Part shown: positions 1-10,660 of the stretch, in pieces | How positions within the stretch are numbered: the first letter of the stretch is position 1 | How the letters are laid out: every line of letters starts with the position of its first letter | Source: Caprimulgus europaeus | Taxonomy: Eukaryota; Chordata; Aves; Caprimulgiformes; Caprimulgidae | Direction: 5' to 3' | DNA length: 64,000 nt | Assembly (NCBI GenBank): GCA_907165065.1 | Contig: OU015524.1 | Coordinates: forward strand, 30,814,795-30,878,794 | Program-made: the position numbers and the translations under genes | The notes under the pieces: model-generated | What the model was told of the DNA's origin: nothing | Databases searched by the model: none | Seen by the model: the letters and a program-made list of their open reading frames with translations, nothing else

Positions 1-992
1 TACCTCTAGTGCCGGGGCGAAACCCTAGTTCCACAACAGAAGTCCCTGGAGATACCCCTGCTACCGGGGCGGCACCCTAGTTCCACACCGAAAGTCCCTA
101 AGAGGAACCCTAGTTCCGGGGCGGAACCCTAGATCTATACCAAAAGTCCCTGGAGGTAGCCCTACTTCCGGGGTAGAACCGTAACTGCACACCGAAAGTC
201 CCTAGGGGTACCCCTGGTTCCGGGGCGGAACCCTAATTCCAGGCCGTACGTTTGTAGGGGTAGCCCTAGTTCCATAGCTGAACCCAAGTTCCACACTGGA
301 AGTTTGTAGAGATACCCCTACTTCTTGGGCAAACCCTTGTTCCAAACCAGAAGTCCCCAGGGGTGCCCCTAGTCCCGAGCGGAACCCTTGTTGCACAATG
401 GAAGTCCCTAGGGGTACCCCTAGTTCTGGGGCTGAACCCTAGTTTCATACCGGAAGTCCCTGGGCGTACCCCTACTTCTGTGGCCGAACCCTAGTTCCAC
501 ACAAAAAGTCCCTAGGTGTCCCCTACTTCTGGAGCAGAACCCTAGTTCCACACTGGAAATCCCTAGTGGTACCCCTACTTGTGGACTGGAACCCTAGTTC
601 TATACCGGAAGACCCTAGGGGTACCCCTACTGCCGGGGCAGAACCCTAGTTCCACACGGGAAGTCTGTAGGGGTACCCCTAATTCCGGGGCGGAACCCTA
701 ATTCCACACCGAAAGTCCTTAGGGGTACTCCTACTTCCAAAGCAAAACCCTGGTTCCACACCAGAAGTCCCTGGGGGTACCCCTTCTTGCGGGTCGGAAC
801 TCTGGTTCCACACTGCATGTCCCTGGGGGTACCCCTAGTTCCGGGGCGGAACCCCGGTTCCAGACTGGAAGTCCTTAGGGGTGGCCCTAGTTCCGGGGCA
901 GCACCCTAGTTCCACACCATAAGTCCCCAGAGACACACCTGGGGTACACCTACTTTGGGATTGAGCCCTAATTCCACACCAGGAAGTCCCCT
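1..992 (+). repeat. Array domain F1, forward-oriented 52-bp units
   Basis: All units read in the orientation CCCTAGTTCCACACC then GGAAGTCCC then TACCCCTA. The domain matches the later forward domain: position 1 corresponds to 6323, and TTCTGGGGCTGAACCC at 424 corresponds to 7111. The offset grows from 6322 to about 6427 to about 6687. The second copy therefore holds about 105 and then about 260 extra bases, close to two and five whole units. The domain ends in the palindromic junction centred at 992/993. Confidence 0.9.
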
Positions 993-1018
993 AGGGGACT
1001 TCCGGTGTGGAATTAGGG
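966..1018. repeat. Near-perfect palindrome at the F1-to-R1 flip
   Basis: Left arm 966-992 and right arm 993-1018 are inverted complements apart from one extra A in the left arm. The centre is CCCCTAGGGG, so there is no unpaired loop. The arms begin and end at CCCTAATTCC/GGAATTAGGG. Unit orientation changes exactly here. The same flip occurs at 7653-7707. Confidence 0.9.
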
Positions 1019-1996
1019 TTCTGCATTGGAAGGAAGGGTCCCCTCGGGACTTTATGTGTGGAAATGGGGTTCCGCTCCACAACTATGTGTACCCCTAGGG
1101 ACTTCCGCTGTGGAACTAGGATTTTGCTCCGGAAGTAGGGGTACCCTTGGGACTTCCGGTTTGGAACTAGGGTTCCACCTGGGAAGAAGGGGTACCCCTA
1201 CAAACTTCCGGTGTGGAAATAGGGTTTTGACCCCGAAGTAGGGGTTCCCCAAGAGACTTTTGATATAGAAGTAGGGTTTCGCCCCGGTAGTAGGGGTACC
1301 CCTACGGACTTCCGGTGTTGACCTTGGGTTCCCACCCAGAACTAGGGTTCCCCCTACGGACTTCCGGTGTGGAACTGGGGTTCCAGCCTGGAAGTAGGGG
1401 TACCCCCATGGACTTTTGGTGTGCAGCTAGGGTTCCGCCCCAGAACTAGGGGTACCTGTGGGGACTTCCAGTGTGGAACTATGGTTCCACTCCAGAACTA
1501 AGGTTACCACTACGGACTTCCGGTGTGGAATTAGGGTTCCGCTCCAGAACTAAGGGTACCACTACGGACTTCCGGTGTGGAATTACGGTTCCACTCAAGA
1601 AGTAGTGGTACCCCTAGGGACTTCTGGTGTTCAACTATGGTTTCCACCCCGAAAATAGAGGTACCCCTAGGGACTTTTTGTGTGCAAGTAGGGTTCCACC
1701 CAGGAACTAGGGGTCCTTATAGGGACTTCTGGTGTGGATCTAGGGTTCCGCTCTGGAAGTAGGGGTACCCCTACGGATTTCCAAAGTGCAATTAGGGTTC
1801 TGCCCAGGAAGTAGGCGTACCCCTACGGACTTCCGGTGGGGAACTAGGGTTCCTCCGTGGAAGTAGGGGTACGCTCAGGTACTTCCAATGTAGAAATAGG
1901 GTCCTGATCCCGAACTAGGGGTATCCCTATATATTTCGGTGTGGATCTAGGGTTTTGCTAGGGAAGTAGTGGTACCCCTAGGGTCTTCCGGTGTGG
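993..1996 (-). repeat. Array domain R1, reverse-oriented units
   Basis: Units read as the complement: GGACTTCCGGTGTGGAACTA, then GGGTTCCGCCCC, then GAAGTAGGGGTACCCC. The last ~590 bp (from GACTTTTGGTGTGCAGCT at 1411) is a diverged copy of the ends of R2 (from 4774) and R3 (from 9867). This copy has an extra unit near 1500-1560. Confidence 0.88.
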
Positions 1997-2175
1997 GGAA
2001 CCGCTACTTCCAGGGTGGAGCCCGAGTTGCACACTGGAAATTTGTAGGGGTACCATTAGTTCCGGAGCAGAATCCTAGTTTCACACCGGAAGTCCCCAAA
2101 GGTACCCTTACTTCCGGGAAGGAACCCTAGTTCCACACCAGAAGTCCCTAGTGGTACCCCTAGTTCTGGGGTGGA
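1997..2175 (+). repeat. Array domain F2, short forward block of about three units
   Basis: Starts at GGAACCGCTACTTCC, where the reverse run ends in CTTCCGGTGTGG. It carries TTTGTAGGGGTACCATTAG and CCCAAAGGTACCCTTACTTCC. The same block starts at 5286 and 10,401. It flips back to reverse at about 2175, in GGTGGAATTCCCGTGTGG; that flip is not shared with the other two copies. Confidence 0.85.
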
Positions 2176-5100
2176 ATTCCCGTGTGGAACTTGGGTTCTG
2201 CCCCAGAAGTAGGGGTACCCCTAGGGACTTCTGATGTTCAACTAGGGTTCCGCCCTGGAAGTAGGCGTACCTGTGGGGACTTCTGGTGTGGAACTAGGGT
2301 TCCGCTCCAGAAATAGGGGTACCCCTACGAGCTTCGGGTGTGGAACCAGGATGCTGCCCCAGTAGTAGGGGTACCTCTATGGACTTCCAGTGTTCAACTT
2401 GGGTTCCCCCCCAGATCTAGGGTTCCCCCTATAGACTTCTGGTGTGGAACTAGGTTTCTGCCCCGGAAGTGGGGGTACCCCTACGGATTTCTGAAGTGGA
2501 ATTAGAGTTCTGCCCAGGAAGTAGGGATACAGATATGGACTTCCAGTGTGGAACTAGGGTTCCGACCTGGGAGTAGGGTTCCCCCTAGAAACTTCCAGTG
2601 TGGAACTAGGGTTCTGCCCCAGAACTAGGGGTACCCCTAGGAAATTCCTGTGTGGAACTTGGGCTCTGCCCCGGAAGTAGGGGTACATCTAGATACTTCC
2701 AATGTGGAAGTAGGATTCTGCCCCGGCAGTAGGGGCACCCATTCATACTTCCGCTGTGGAATTAGCGTTCCACCCAAGAAGTATGGGTACCCCTAGGGAT
2801 GTTTGTTGTGGAACTGATGTTCTGCCCCGGAAGTAGAGGTACCCCTTCGGACTTCCGGAGTGGAAATAGGGTTCTGCCTTGGTAGTATCGGTACCTCTGG
2901 GGACTTCCGGTGTGGAACTAGAGTTTCGCCCAAGAAGCAGTGGTACCCCTAGGGACTTCTGGTGTTCAACTAGGGTTCTGCCCCAGAACTAGGGGTACCT
3001 CTAGGGAATTCCCGTGTGGAATTTGGGTTCCGCCCCAGAAGGAGGGATACCCCTATGGACATTTAGTGTGCAAGTAATGTTCTGCCCCGGCAGTAGGGGC
3101 ACCCTTTCCGGCTTCCGCTGTGGAATTAGCGTTCCGCCCGAGAAGTAGGGGTACCTCTATGGACTTCTGCTGTGGAACTAGGGTTCCACTCAAGAAGTAT
3201 GGATACGCCTAGGGATGTTCAGTGTGCAATTAGGGTTCTGCCCCGGAAGTAGCAGTACCTCTGGGGACTTTTGGTGTGCAACTAGGGTTCTGCCCCGGAA
3301 CTAAGGGTACCACTAGGGACTTCCGGTGTGGATCTAGGGTTCCGCTCTGGAAGTAGGGGTACCCCTACGGATTTCTGAAGTGGAAGTAGGGTTCTGCTCA
3401 GGAAGTACGCGTACCCCTACGTACTTCCAATGAGGAACGAGGGTTCCTCCGCGGAAGTAGGGGTACCACCAGGTACTTCCAATGTGTAAATAGGGTTCTG
3501 ACCCGGAACTAGTGGTATCCCTGTAACTTCCGGTGTGGATCTAGGGTTTTGCTAGGGAAGGAGTGTTCCCCCTACAGACTTCTGGTGTGGAACTAGGGTT
3601 CTGCCCCAGCAGTAGGGGTACCCCTACGGACTTCCGGTGCGGAACTGGGGTTTTGCCCAAGAAGTAGTGGTACCCCTAGGGACTTCTGATGTTCAACTAG
3701 GGTTCCGCCCTGGAACTAGGGGTATCTGTAAGGGACTTCCGGTGTGGAACTAGGGGTCCGCTCCAGAACTAGGGGTACCCCTACGGGCTTCCGATGTGGA
3801 ACCAGGGTTCTGTCCCGGTAATAGAGGTACCCTTAAGGACTTCCAGTGTTCAACCTGGGTTCCCCCCCAGAACTAGGGTTCCCCCTATAGACTTCTGGTG
3901 TGGAACTAGGTTTCTGCCCCAGAAGTAGGGGTACCCCCAGGGTCTTCCGATATAGAACTAGGCTTTCAGCCGGGAGTATGGGTACCTCTGGGAGCTTCCG
4001 GTGTGGAACTGCTGTTCAGTTCTGGAAGTAGGGCACCCCTGCAGATTTCCGATGTGGAACTAGGGTTCCTCTCCAGAAGTAAAGGTACCTGTGGGTACTT
4101 CCGGTATAGAACTAGCGTTCCGCCCTGGGAGTAGGGGTGCCCCCAGGGACTTTCAGTGTGGAACAAGAGGGTTCTGCCCCACAAGTAGGGGTACCCCTAG
4201 GGACTTCCGGTGTGGATCTAGGGTTCTGCAGTGAAAATAAGGGTACCCCTACTGACATCTGGTGTGAAACTAGGGTTCTGGTTTGGAAGTAGGGATACAC
4301 ATAAGGACTTCCGGTGTGGAACCAGGGTTCCGACCCGGGAGTAGGGTTCCCCCTAGAAACTTTCGGTGCGGAACTATGGTTCTGCCCCAGAACAAGGGGT
4401 ACCCATAGGGAATTCCCGTGTGGAACTTGGGTTCTGCCCCGGAAGGAGGGATACCCCTATGGACGTTTAGTGTGCAAGTAGTGTTCTTCCCCGGCAGTAG
4501 GGGCACCCTTTCAGGCTTCTGCTGTGGAATTAGCGTTCTGCCCAAGAAGTAGGGGTACCTCTATGGACTTCTGCTGTGGAACTAGGGTTCCACCTAAGAA
4601 ATATGGGTACGCCTAGGGTTGTTTGGTGTGGAACTAGGGTTCTGCCCCGGCAGTAGGGTTACCCCTACGGACTTCCGGTGCGGAACTGGGGTTTCACCCA
4701 AGAAGTAGTGGTACCCCTAGGGACTTCTGGTGTTCAACTAGGGTTGCGCCCTGAAAGTAGGGGTACCCCCAGGGACTTTTGGTGTGCAGCTGGGGTTCCG
4801 CCCCAGAACTAGGGGTACCTGTGGGGACTTCCAGTGTGGAACTAGGGTTCCGCTCCAGAACTAATGGTACCACTACGGACTTCCGGTGTGGAATTAGGGT
4901 TCCGCTCAAGAAGTAGTGGTACCCCTAGGAACTTCTGGTGTTCAACTATGGTTTCCACCCCGAAAATAGAGGTACCCCTAGGGACTTTTTGTGTGCAAGT
5001 AGGGTTCCACCCAGGAACTAGGGATCCTTATAGGGACTTCTGGTGTGGATCTAGGGTTCCGCTCTGGAAGTAGGGGTACCCCTACGGATTTCCAAAGTGC

Positions 5101-5285
5101 AATTAGGGTTCTGCCCAGGAAGTAGGCGTACCCCTACGGACTTCCGGTGGGGAACTAGGGTTCCTCCGCGGAAGTAGGGGTACGCTCAGGTACTTCCAAT
5201 ATATATAGGGTATCCCTATATGTTTCAGTGTGGATCTAGGTTTTTGCTAGGGAAGTAGTGGTACCCCTAGGGTCTTCCGGTGTGG
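2176..5285 (-). repeat. Array domain R2, reverse-oriented units
   Basis: About 3.1 kb of units all reading in the reverse orientation. It aligns with R3 at an offset near 5.1 kb: GGTTTGGAAGTAGGGATACA near 4275 matches the one near 9370, and both are followed by CCGACCCGGGAGTAG. The last ~510 bp is the shared higher-order end block. Confidence 0.87.
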
Positions 5286-7680
5286 GGAACCGCTACTTCC
5301 GGGGTGGAGCCCAAGTTGCACACTGGAAATTTGTAGGGGTACCATTAGTTCCAGAGCAGAATCCTAGTTTCACACCGGAAGTCCCCAAAGGTACCCTTAC
5401 TTCCGGGAAGGAACCCTAGTTCCACACCAGAAGTCCCTAGTGGTACCCCTAGTTCTGGGGTGGAACGCTGGTTCCACATTGGAACTCCCTAGGGGTACCC
5501 GTAGGGGTAGGGGTCCCTACTCCGTAAGGGTACCCCTAATTCCGGGGTGGAACCCTAGTTCCACACCAAACGTCCCCAGAGGTACTCCTACTTCTGGGAA
5601 GGAACCCTGGTCCCACATGAGAAGTCGCTAGGGGTACCCCTAGTTCTGAGGCTGAACCCTAGTTTCATACCGGAAGTCCCTGAGCGTACCCCTACTTCTG
5701 GAGCAGCACCCTGGTTCCACAGTGGAAATCCCTAGTGGTACCCCTACTTGTGGACTGGAACCCTAGTTCTATACTGGAAGACCCTAGGGGTACCCCTACT
5801 GCCGGGGCAGAACCCTAGTTCCACACCGAAAGTGCTTAGGGGCACTCCTACTTCCAAAGCAAAACCCTGGTTCCACACCAGAAGTCCCTGGGGGTACCCC
5901 TACTTGCGGGTCAGAACTCTAGTTCCACACTGCATGTCCCTGGGAGTACCCTTAGTTCCGGGGCGGAACCCCCCAGTTCCAGACCGGAAGTCCTTAGGGG
6001 TACCCCTAGTTCTGGGGCAGCACCCTAGTTCCACACCACAAGTCCCCAGAGGTACACCTGGGGTACACCTACTTCGGGATTGAGCTCTAGTTCCACACCG
6101 GAAGTCCCTGGGGGTACACCTCATTTCAGAGCGAAACCCTAGTTCCACACTAAAAGTCCCCAGGGGTACTCCTACTTCCAGGAAGGAACCCTAGTCCCAC
6201 ACGGGGAGTCCCTAGGGGTACCCCTAGTTCTGGGGCGGAACGCTAATTCCACTCCAAAAGTCCCTGGGTGGATCCCTAGTTCCAGAGCGGAACCCTAGTT
6301 CCACACCGAAAGTCCTTAGGGGTACCTCTAGTGCCGGGGCGAAACCCTAGTTCCACAACAGAAGTCCCTGGAGATACCCCTGCTACCGGGGCGGCACCCT
6401 AGTTCCACACCGAAAGTCCCTAAGAGGAACCCTAGTTCCGGGGCGGAACCCTAGATCTATACCAAAAGTCCCTGGAGGTAGCCCTACTTCCGGGGTAGAA
6501 CCGTAACTGCACACCGAAAGTCCCTAGGGGTACCCCTGGTTCCGGAGCGGAACCCTAATTCCAGGCCGTACGTTTGTAGGGGTAGCCCTAGTTCCGTAGC
6601 TGAACCCAAGTTCCACACTGGAAGTTTGTAGAGATACCCCTACTTCTTGGGCAAACCCTTGTTCCAAACCGGAAGTCAGTAGGGACACCCCTAGTTCTGG
6701 GGCAAAACCCTTGTTCCACACCGGAAGTCCCCAGGGTAATCCCTAGTTCTGGGGCGGAACACTAGTTTCACACCAAAAGTCCCTAGGGGTACCCCTAGTC
6801 CCGAGCGGAACCCTTGTTGCACAATGGAAGTCCCTAGATGTACCCCTACTTCCGGAGCGGAACCCTATTTCCACACCAGAAGTCTCTAGGGGTACGGCTA
6901 ACTTCTGGGGAGGAACCCTATTTCTCTACCGGAAGTCCCTAGGGGTACCCCTAGTTCTGGGGCAGAACACTGGTTCCACACCGGAACTCCCTAGGGGTAC
7001 CCCTACTTTTGGAGCGGAACCCTAGTTCCACACCAAAAGTCCCCAGAGGTACTCCTACTTCCGGGAAGGAACCCTGATCCCACATGAGAAGTCGCTAGGG
7101 GTACCCCTAGTTCTGGGGCTGAACCCTAGTTTCATACTGGAAGTCCCTGGGCGTACCCCTACTTCTGTGGCCGAACCCTAGTTCCACACAAAAAGTCCCT
7201 AAGTGTCCCCTACTTCTGGAGCAGCACCCTAGTTCCACACTGGAAATCCCTAGTGGTACCCCTACTTGTGGACTGGAACCCTAGTTCTATACCGGAAGAT
7301 CCTAGGGGTACCCCTACTGCCAGGGCAGAACCCTAGTTCCACACGGGAAGTCCGTAGGGGTACCCCTAATTCCGGGGCGGAACCCTAATTCCACACCGAA
7401 AGTCCTTAGGGGTACTCCTACTTCCAAAGCAAAACCCTGGTTCCACACCAGAAGTCCCTGGAGGTACCCCTACTTGCGGGTCGGAACTCTGGTTCCACAC
7501 TGCATGTCCCTGGGGGTACCCCTAGTTCCGGGGCGGAACCTCGGTTCCAGACCGGAAGTACTTAGGGGTGGCCCTAGTTCCGGGGCAGCACCCTAGTTCC
7601 ACACCATAAGTCCCCAGAGACACACCTGGGGTACACCTACTTCGGGATTGAGCCCTAATTCCACACCAGGAAGTCCCCCT
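5286..7680 (+). repeat. Array domain F3, forward-oriented units
   Basis: Starts with the same block as F2 but continues forward for 2.4 kb. It contains two copies of the sub-block that begins TTCTG(A/G)GGCTGAACCC, at 5644 and 7111; F1 has it at 424. Each sub-block ends with CACCTGGGGTACACCTACTT (near 932, 6054 and 7622). In the copies at 932 and 7622 the palindromic flip follows at once. In the copy at 6054 the forward array simply continues. Around 5490-5535 there is an irregular stretch rich in TAGGGG. Confidence 0.87.
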
Positions 7681-7707
7681 CGGGGACTTCCTGGTGTGGA
7701 ATTAGGG
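7653..7707. repeat. Perfect 26-bp inverted repeat with 3-nt loop at the F3-to-R3 flip
   Basis: The left arm 7653-7678 begins CCCTAATTCCACACC and ends GAAGTCCCC. The right arm 7682-7707 is its exact reverse complement. The spacer is CTC (7679-7681). This is the duplicated counterpart of the palindrome at 966-1018. It could extrude as a stable hairpin or cruciform. Confidence 0.95.
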
Positions 7708-10400
7708 TTCTGCTTTGGAAGGAAGGGTCCCCTCGGGACTTTATGTGTGGAAATGGGGTTCCGCTCCACAACTATGTGTACCCCTAGGGACTTCCGCTGT
7801 GGAACTAGGATTTTGCTCCGGAAGTAGGGGTACCCTTGGGACTTCCGGTTTGGAACTAGGGTTCCACCTGGGAAGAAGGGGTACCCCTATAAACTTCCGG
7901 TGTGGAAATAGGGTTTTGACCCCGAAGTAGGGGTTCCCCAAGAGACTTTCGATATAGAAGTAGGGTTTTGCCCCGGTAGTAGGGGTACCCCTACGGACTT
8001 CCGGTGTGGAACCAGATTGCCGCCCCGGTAGTAGGGGTACCCTTACGGGCTTCCGGTGTTGACCTTGGGTTCCCACCCAGAACTAGTGTTCCCCCTACGG
8101 ACTTCCGGTGTGGAACTAGGGTTCTGCCCCGGAACTAGGGGTATCTGTAAGGGACTTCCGGTGTGGAACTAGGGTTCTGCTCTGGAAATATGGGTACCCC
8201 TACGAGCTTCAGGTGTGGAACCAGGGTACCGCCCCGGTAGTAGGGGTACCCCTAGGGACTTCCAGTGTTCAACTTGGGTTCCCACCCAGAACTAGGGTTC
8301 CCCTACAGACTTCTGATGTTGAACTAGGTTTTCACCCCAGAAGAAGGGGTACCCCTACGGATTTCTGAAGTGGAATTAGGGTTCTGCCCAGGAAGTAGGG
8401 ATACAGATATGGACTTCCGATGTGGAACTAGGGTTCTGACCCGGGAGTAGGGTTCCCCCTAGAAACTTCCGGTGCGGAACTAGGGTTCTGCCCCAGAACT
8501 AGGGGTACCCCTAGGGAATTCCCGTGTGGAACTTGGGTTCTGCCCTGGAAGTAGGGGTACATCTAGGTACTTCCAATGTGGAAGTAGGGTTCTGCCCCGG
8601 CAGTAGGGGTGCCCATTCATACTTCCGCTGTGGAATTAGCGTTCCACCCAAGAAGTATGGGTACCCCTAGGGATATTTGTTGTGGAACTAATGTTCTGCC
8701 CCAGAAGTAGGGATACCCCTTCGGACTTCCGCAGTGGAAATAGGGTTCTGCCTTGGTAGTATAGGTACCTCTGGGGACTTCCGGTATGGAATTAGCGTTC
8801 TGCCCGAGAAGTAGGGGTACCTCTATGGACTTCTGCTGTGGAACTAGGGTTCCACTTAAGAAGTATGGGTACCCCTAGGGATGTTCAGTGTGCAATTAGG
8901 GTTCTGCCCCAGAAGTAGCAATACCTCTGGGGACTTCCAGTGTGCAACTAGGGTTCCACCCCGGAACTAGGGGTACCTGTGGGGACTTGCGGTGTGCAGC
9001 TAGGGTTCCGCTCCAGAACTAAGGGTAACACTACGGACTTCCGGTGTGGAATTAGAGTTCCACCCAAGAAGTAGTGGTACCTCTAGGGACTTCTGGTGTG
9101 CATCTAGGGTTCCGCTCTGGAAGTAGGGGTACGCCTACGGATTTCTGAAGTGGAATTAGGGTTCTGCCCAGGAAGTAAGCGTACCCCTACGGACTTCCCA
9201 TGAGGAATTAGGGTTCCGCTACGGAAGTAGGGGTACCGTCAGGTACTTCCAATGTGGAAATAGGGTTCTGATCCCAAACTAGGGGTATCCCTATAACTTC
9301 CGGTGTGGATCTAGGGTTTTGCTAGGGAAGGAGTGTTCCCCCTACAGACTTCTGGTGTGGAACTAGGGTTCTGGTTTGGAAGTAGGGATACACATACGGA
9401 CTTCCGGTGTGGAACTAGGGTTCCGACCCGGGAGTAGAGTTCCCCATAGAAACGTCCGGTGCGGAACTAGGGTTCTGCCCTAGAACTAGGGGTACCCCTA
9501 GGGAATTCCCGTGTGGAATTTGGGTTCTGCCCCGGAAGGAGGGATACCCCTGTGGACGTTTAGTGTGCAAGTAGTGTTCTGCCCCAGCAGTAGGGGCACC
9601 CTTTCAGGCATCCACTGTGGAATTAGTGTTCTGCCTGAGAAGTAGGGGTACCTCTATGGACTTCTGCTGTGGAACTAGGGTTCCACCTAAGAAGTATGGG
9701 TATGCCTAGGGTTGTTTGGTGTGGGACTAGGGTTCTGCCCCGGCAGTAGGGTTACCCCTATGGACTTCCGGTGCGGAACTGGTGTTTCACCCAAGAAGTA
9801 GTGGTACCCCTAGGGACTTCTGGTGTTCAACTAGGGTTCCGCCCTGGAAGTAGGGGTACCCCCAGGGACTTTTGGTGTGCAGCTAGGGTTCCGCCCCAGA
9901 ACTAGGGGTACCTGTGGGGACTTCCAGTGTGGAACTAGGGTTCCACTCCAGAACTAAGGGTACCACTACGGACTTCCGGTGTGGAATTAGGGTTCCACTC
10001 AAGAAGTAGTGGTACCCCTAGGGACTTCTGGTGTTCAACTATGGTTTCCACCCCGAAAATAGAGGTACCCCTAGGGACTTTTTGTGTGCAAGTAGGGTTC
10101 CACCCAGGAACTAGGGATCCTTATAGGGACTTCTGGTGTGGATCTAGGGTTCCGCTCTGGAAGTAGGGGTACCCCTACGGATTTCCAAAGTGCAATTAGG
10201 GTTCTGCCCAGGAAGTAGGCGTACCCTTACGGACTTCCGGTGGGGAACTAGGGTTCCTCCACGGAAGTAGGGATACGCTCAGGTACTTCCAATGTGGAAA
10301 TAGGGTTCTGATCCCGAACTAGGGGTATCCCTATATATTTCGGTGTGGATCTAGGGTTTTGCTAGGGAAGTAGTGGTACCCCTAGGGTCTTCCGGTGTGG
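7681..10400 (-). repeat. Array domain R3, reverse-oriented units
   Basis: The first part copies R1: 1026-1240 matches 7715-7930 nearly base for base, at offset 6689. The rest follows R2, so R3 looks like a composite of an R1-like start and an R2-like end. The final ~530 bp is the third copy of the shared end block. Confidence 0.87.
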
Positions 10401-10596
10401 GGAACCGCTACTTCCAGGGTGGAGCCCGAGTTGCACACTGGAAATTTGTAGGGGTACCATTAGTTCCGGAGCAGAATCCTAGTTTCACACCGGAAGTCCC
10501 CAAAGGTACCCTTACTTCCGGGAAGGAACCCTAGTTCCACACCAGAAGTCCCTAGTGGTACCCTTACGTCGGGGGCGTAGCCCTGGTTCCACACCG
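10401..10596 (+). repeat. Array domain F4, short forward block
   Basis: Third copy of the block starting GGAACCGCTACTTCC. It is nearly identical to 1997-2160 up to CCCTAGTGGTACCC, after which it diverges (CTTACGTCGGGGGCG). Confidence 0.83.
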
Positions 10597-10660
10597 AGTA
10601 GCGTTCCCCCTAGAGACATCCGGTGTGGAACTAGGGGTCTGCCCTGGAAGTACGGGTACT
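10597..10660 (-). repeat. Terminal reverse unit and array edge
   Basis: One last unit in reverse orientation (ACATCCGGTGTGGAACTAGG, then CCCTGGAAGTACGGGTAC). The sequence then changes within a few bases to unrelated AT-rich DNA (GGGGCCCTTTGTGG and on). The edge position is accurate to about 10 bp. Confidence 0.75.

Larger units (their letters stand above)
1..10660. repeat. GC-rich 52-bp minisatellite/satellite array with strand-switching domains (left end outside window)
   Basis: The whole stretch is made of diverged copies of one unit of about 52 bp. Measured at the TACCCC position, copies fall at 1, 53, 157, 209, 261, 313, 364, 415 and 467, so spacing is 52 bp or a multiple, with occasional 51. 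Recognisable pieces of the forward unit are CCCTAGTTCCACACC, GGAAGTCCCTAGGGG, TACCCCTAGTTCCGGGGC and GGAA. Roughly 200 units are present. Unlike an ordinary satellite, the unit orientation flips repeatedly (see the domain entries). Short open frames run through the array because the unit is poor in stop codons, but the 52-bp period shifts frame every unit and the frames use non-ATG starts, so I do not call genes. I cannot match the unit to a named avian satellite from memory. The array is cut by the left window edge. Confidence 0.95.

Noticed and set aside
980-1000. CRISPR-like array or bacterial repeat region
   Set aside because: Units are contiguous and diverged, without unique spacers, and the flanking DNA is vertebrate.
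202-10166. Many 60-110-codon frames across the array, with a repeating 17-residue pattern such as GTRGTP or VELGF
   Set aside because: They are translations of the 52-bp repeat, which shifts frame each unit. They occur on both strands, use non-ATG starts and change with unit indels. No sign of a repeat-protein gene.
1-10660. Centromeric satellite with a CENP-B box
   Set aside because: I looked for the TTCG....A..CGGG pattern; the unit has TTCCGGGGCGGAA instead. Centromere identity is not supported by sequence alone.
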